Source: Anaerolineae bacterium
GTDB lineage: Bacteria; Chloroflexota; Anaerolineae; Anaerolineales; Anaerolineaceae
Direction: 5' to 3'
Length of the DNA: 64,000 nt
Assembly (NCBI GenBank): GCA_013178185.1
Contig: JABLXC010000005.1
Span: 1 to 64,000 of the forward strand
How positions within the stretch are numbered: the first letter of the stretch is position 1; each line of letters starts with the position of its first letter. Of the stretch, positions 63,173-64,000 are shown one piece after another. The position numbers were made by a program, and so were the translations under genes. The notes beneath the pieces are model-generated. The model made no database searches. It saw nothing but the letters and a program-made list of their open reading frames with translations, and had not been told where the DNA came from.

Positions 63173-64000
63173 ATGAGTGAGGAAGGCGTCGAGGTTCAAC
63201 GGGCGGATTCGCTCACCGACGGCATGGCTGTGTTGGAGCAGGCGGAGATTGACCTGGCGCTTTTACAGCTCGAACCGCCCGAAAACGCGCTGGAGGCGCT
63301 CCGCCTTTTGCGTTCTCGTTTTGCGAATTTACCGGTGGTGTTGATCGGCGGGAATGATTGTGAACCCTTCGCGCTGGAGGCGCTTCACTGCGGCGCGCAC
63401 GAGGCGCTGGGGAGCGATGGGCTGGATGTGGACAAGCTTTTGCAAGCCATGCGGCAGGCGGTAGAACGCCAAAAATATTTGAGCTCAGCTGGCGATACCC
63501 TCCAAGGTTTGAATGAGATACAACAGAACTTTCCGGGCATTGTGCGGCGCTACGACCGCAATCTGCGTTGCATCTACACCAACCCGGCGGTTGAAGAAGC
63601 GCTTGGGATTGCCCCTGCCGAATACCTGGGTAAGACCGACCGGGAGATGGACTTTCCTGGAGAATGGATCGAAACGTGGGAAAGCTACCTGAGGGAAGTA
63701 TTTGAGAGCGGCCAGCCCAGGCTGGTAGAACACAAGATGCGCACCTTGAAAGGGACCGCGCATTGGGAGACGCGTATCTCCCCTCAAATTGCGCCAGATG
63801 GGACGGTTGCATCTATCCTGGCGATCTCCCTGGATATCACTGCCCGCCGCCAAGCCGAGGAAGCCTTTCAAACGCTGGTGGAGAACTCGCTGCAGGAATT
63901 GTTGATCCTTCAGGATGAGCGCATCGTTTACGCTAACCCGGCTGCCATCCAGAACAGCGGCTATGGCCAGGAAACAATTCTCCAGGCGCACGTGCGGGAC
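63173..64000 (+). CDS. PAS-domain sensor with N-terminal receiver-like domain (partial)
   Basis: Open at the right edge with 276 codons visible and no stop. ATG at 63173 follows GGAGG. Residues 1-100 resemble the second half of a receiver domain (LALLQLEPPENALEALRLLR, LPVVLIGGND, LHCGAHEALGSDGL) but lack the N-terminal acidic pair, and the usual phospho-Asp position is not conserved, so it is a degenerate receiver. Then a PAS domain (about 118-230; NPAVEEALGI..EYLGKTDREMDF, then ISLDITARRQAEE) and the start of a second PAS. Output domain unknown, likely kinase or cyclase/phosphodiesterase. Confidence 0.85.
   Translation, partial: MSEEGVEVQRADSLTDGMAVLEQAEIDLALLQLEPPENALEALRLLRSRFANLPVVLIGGNDCEPFALEALHCGAHEALGSDGLDVDKLLQAMRQAVERQKYLSSAGDTLQGLNEIQQNFPGIVRRYDRNLRCIYTNPAVEEALGIAPAEYLGKTDREMDFPGEWIETWESYLREVFESGQPRLVEHKMRTLKGTAHWETRISPQIAPDGTVASILAISLDITARRQAEEAFQTLVENSLQELLILQDERIVYANPAAIQNSGYGQETILQAHVRD

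Overview
The window looks like a bacterial chromosome segment, probably from a Chloroflexota of the Anaerolineae type. This is inferred from gene content and not proven: TPR-fused Ser/Thr kinases, PAS/GAF/HD-GYP sensors, multihaem lipoprotein cytochromes, Thr/Pro-rich lipoprotein linkers, and lipoproteins with no outer-membrane machinery in sight. Base composition is mixed. The nad operon reads GC-rich, while the restriction-modification pair and the tRNA-borne element read AT-rich (judged by eye).

Layout. 1-121 is the end of an insertion sequence that cuts off the 3' end of a Clp-type AAA+ ATPase gene. 2.3-7.4 kb holds two divergent Ser/Thr kinases with TPR tails and an OmpR-type response regulator. 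7.5-15 kb holds a sortase-like lipoprotein under a cyclic-di-GMP-I riboswitch, a P1B metal ATPase with an unusual CSC motif, and a large PAS/GAF/HD-GYP protein. 15-17.4 kb holds RNase HI, a MntP-like Mn exporter under a yybP-ykoY riboswitch, and a LysE-type exporter. 17.7-19.7 kb is a methyltransferase/putative endonuclease pair. 20-23.5 kb is nadC-nadA-nadB. 23.7-29 kb holds an alcohol dehydrogenase, a YdcF-like protein, a decayed WD40 gene, a CPBP protease, a HEAT protein, MarR with a YceI protein, and an IMPase-like phosphatase. 29.1-32.6 kb is pstSCAB. 32.7-35.6 kb is padR-modA-modB-tauE. An MscS channel follows, then pgl-zwf-gnd (oxidative pentose phosphate pathway).

41.2-47.7 kb carries a beta-propeller lipoprotein, a decahaem lipoprotein made by internal duplication, a nine-haem cytochrome with a C-terminal membrane anchor, and a b-type membrane cytochrome fused to a c domain. 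Together they carry 20 CXXCH motifs and probably form a membrane-to-exterior electron path. 47.8-59 kb is metabolic: two alanine-dehydrogenase-family proteins tail to tail, an FAD oxidoreductase, a lactate-permease-type transporter, an uncharacterised 494-residue protein, an SDR, a RibD-C reductase and a PLP decarboxylase.

59,025-62,827 is a compact (about 3.8 kb) integrative element in the 3' end of a tRNA(CAT) gene. It is flanked by 34-bp att repeats and carries an XRE regulator, an RHH protein, an HUH-type replication initiator, an excisionase-like HTH/zinc-ribbon protein and a tyrosine integrase. A striking 149-nt nested inverted-repeat structure lies between promoter and rep operon. I see no capsid, conjugation or cargo gene. 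This element and its structured leader are the best candidates for something undescribed. The window ends inside a PAS-domain sensor gene.

Regulation is unusually readable: two riboswitches with terminators, a MarR operator pair, a perfect PadR-type palindrome, and several -10 boxes placed so close to start codons that leaderless mRNAs are likely.
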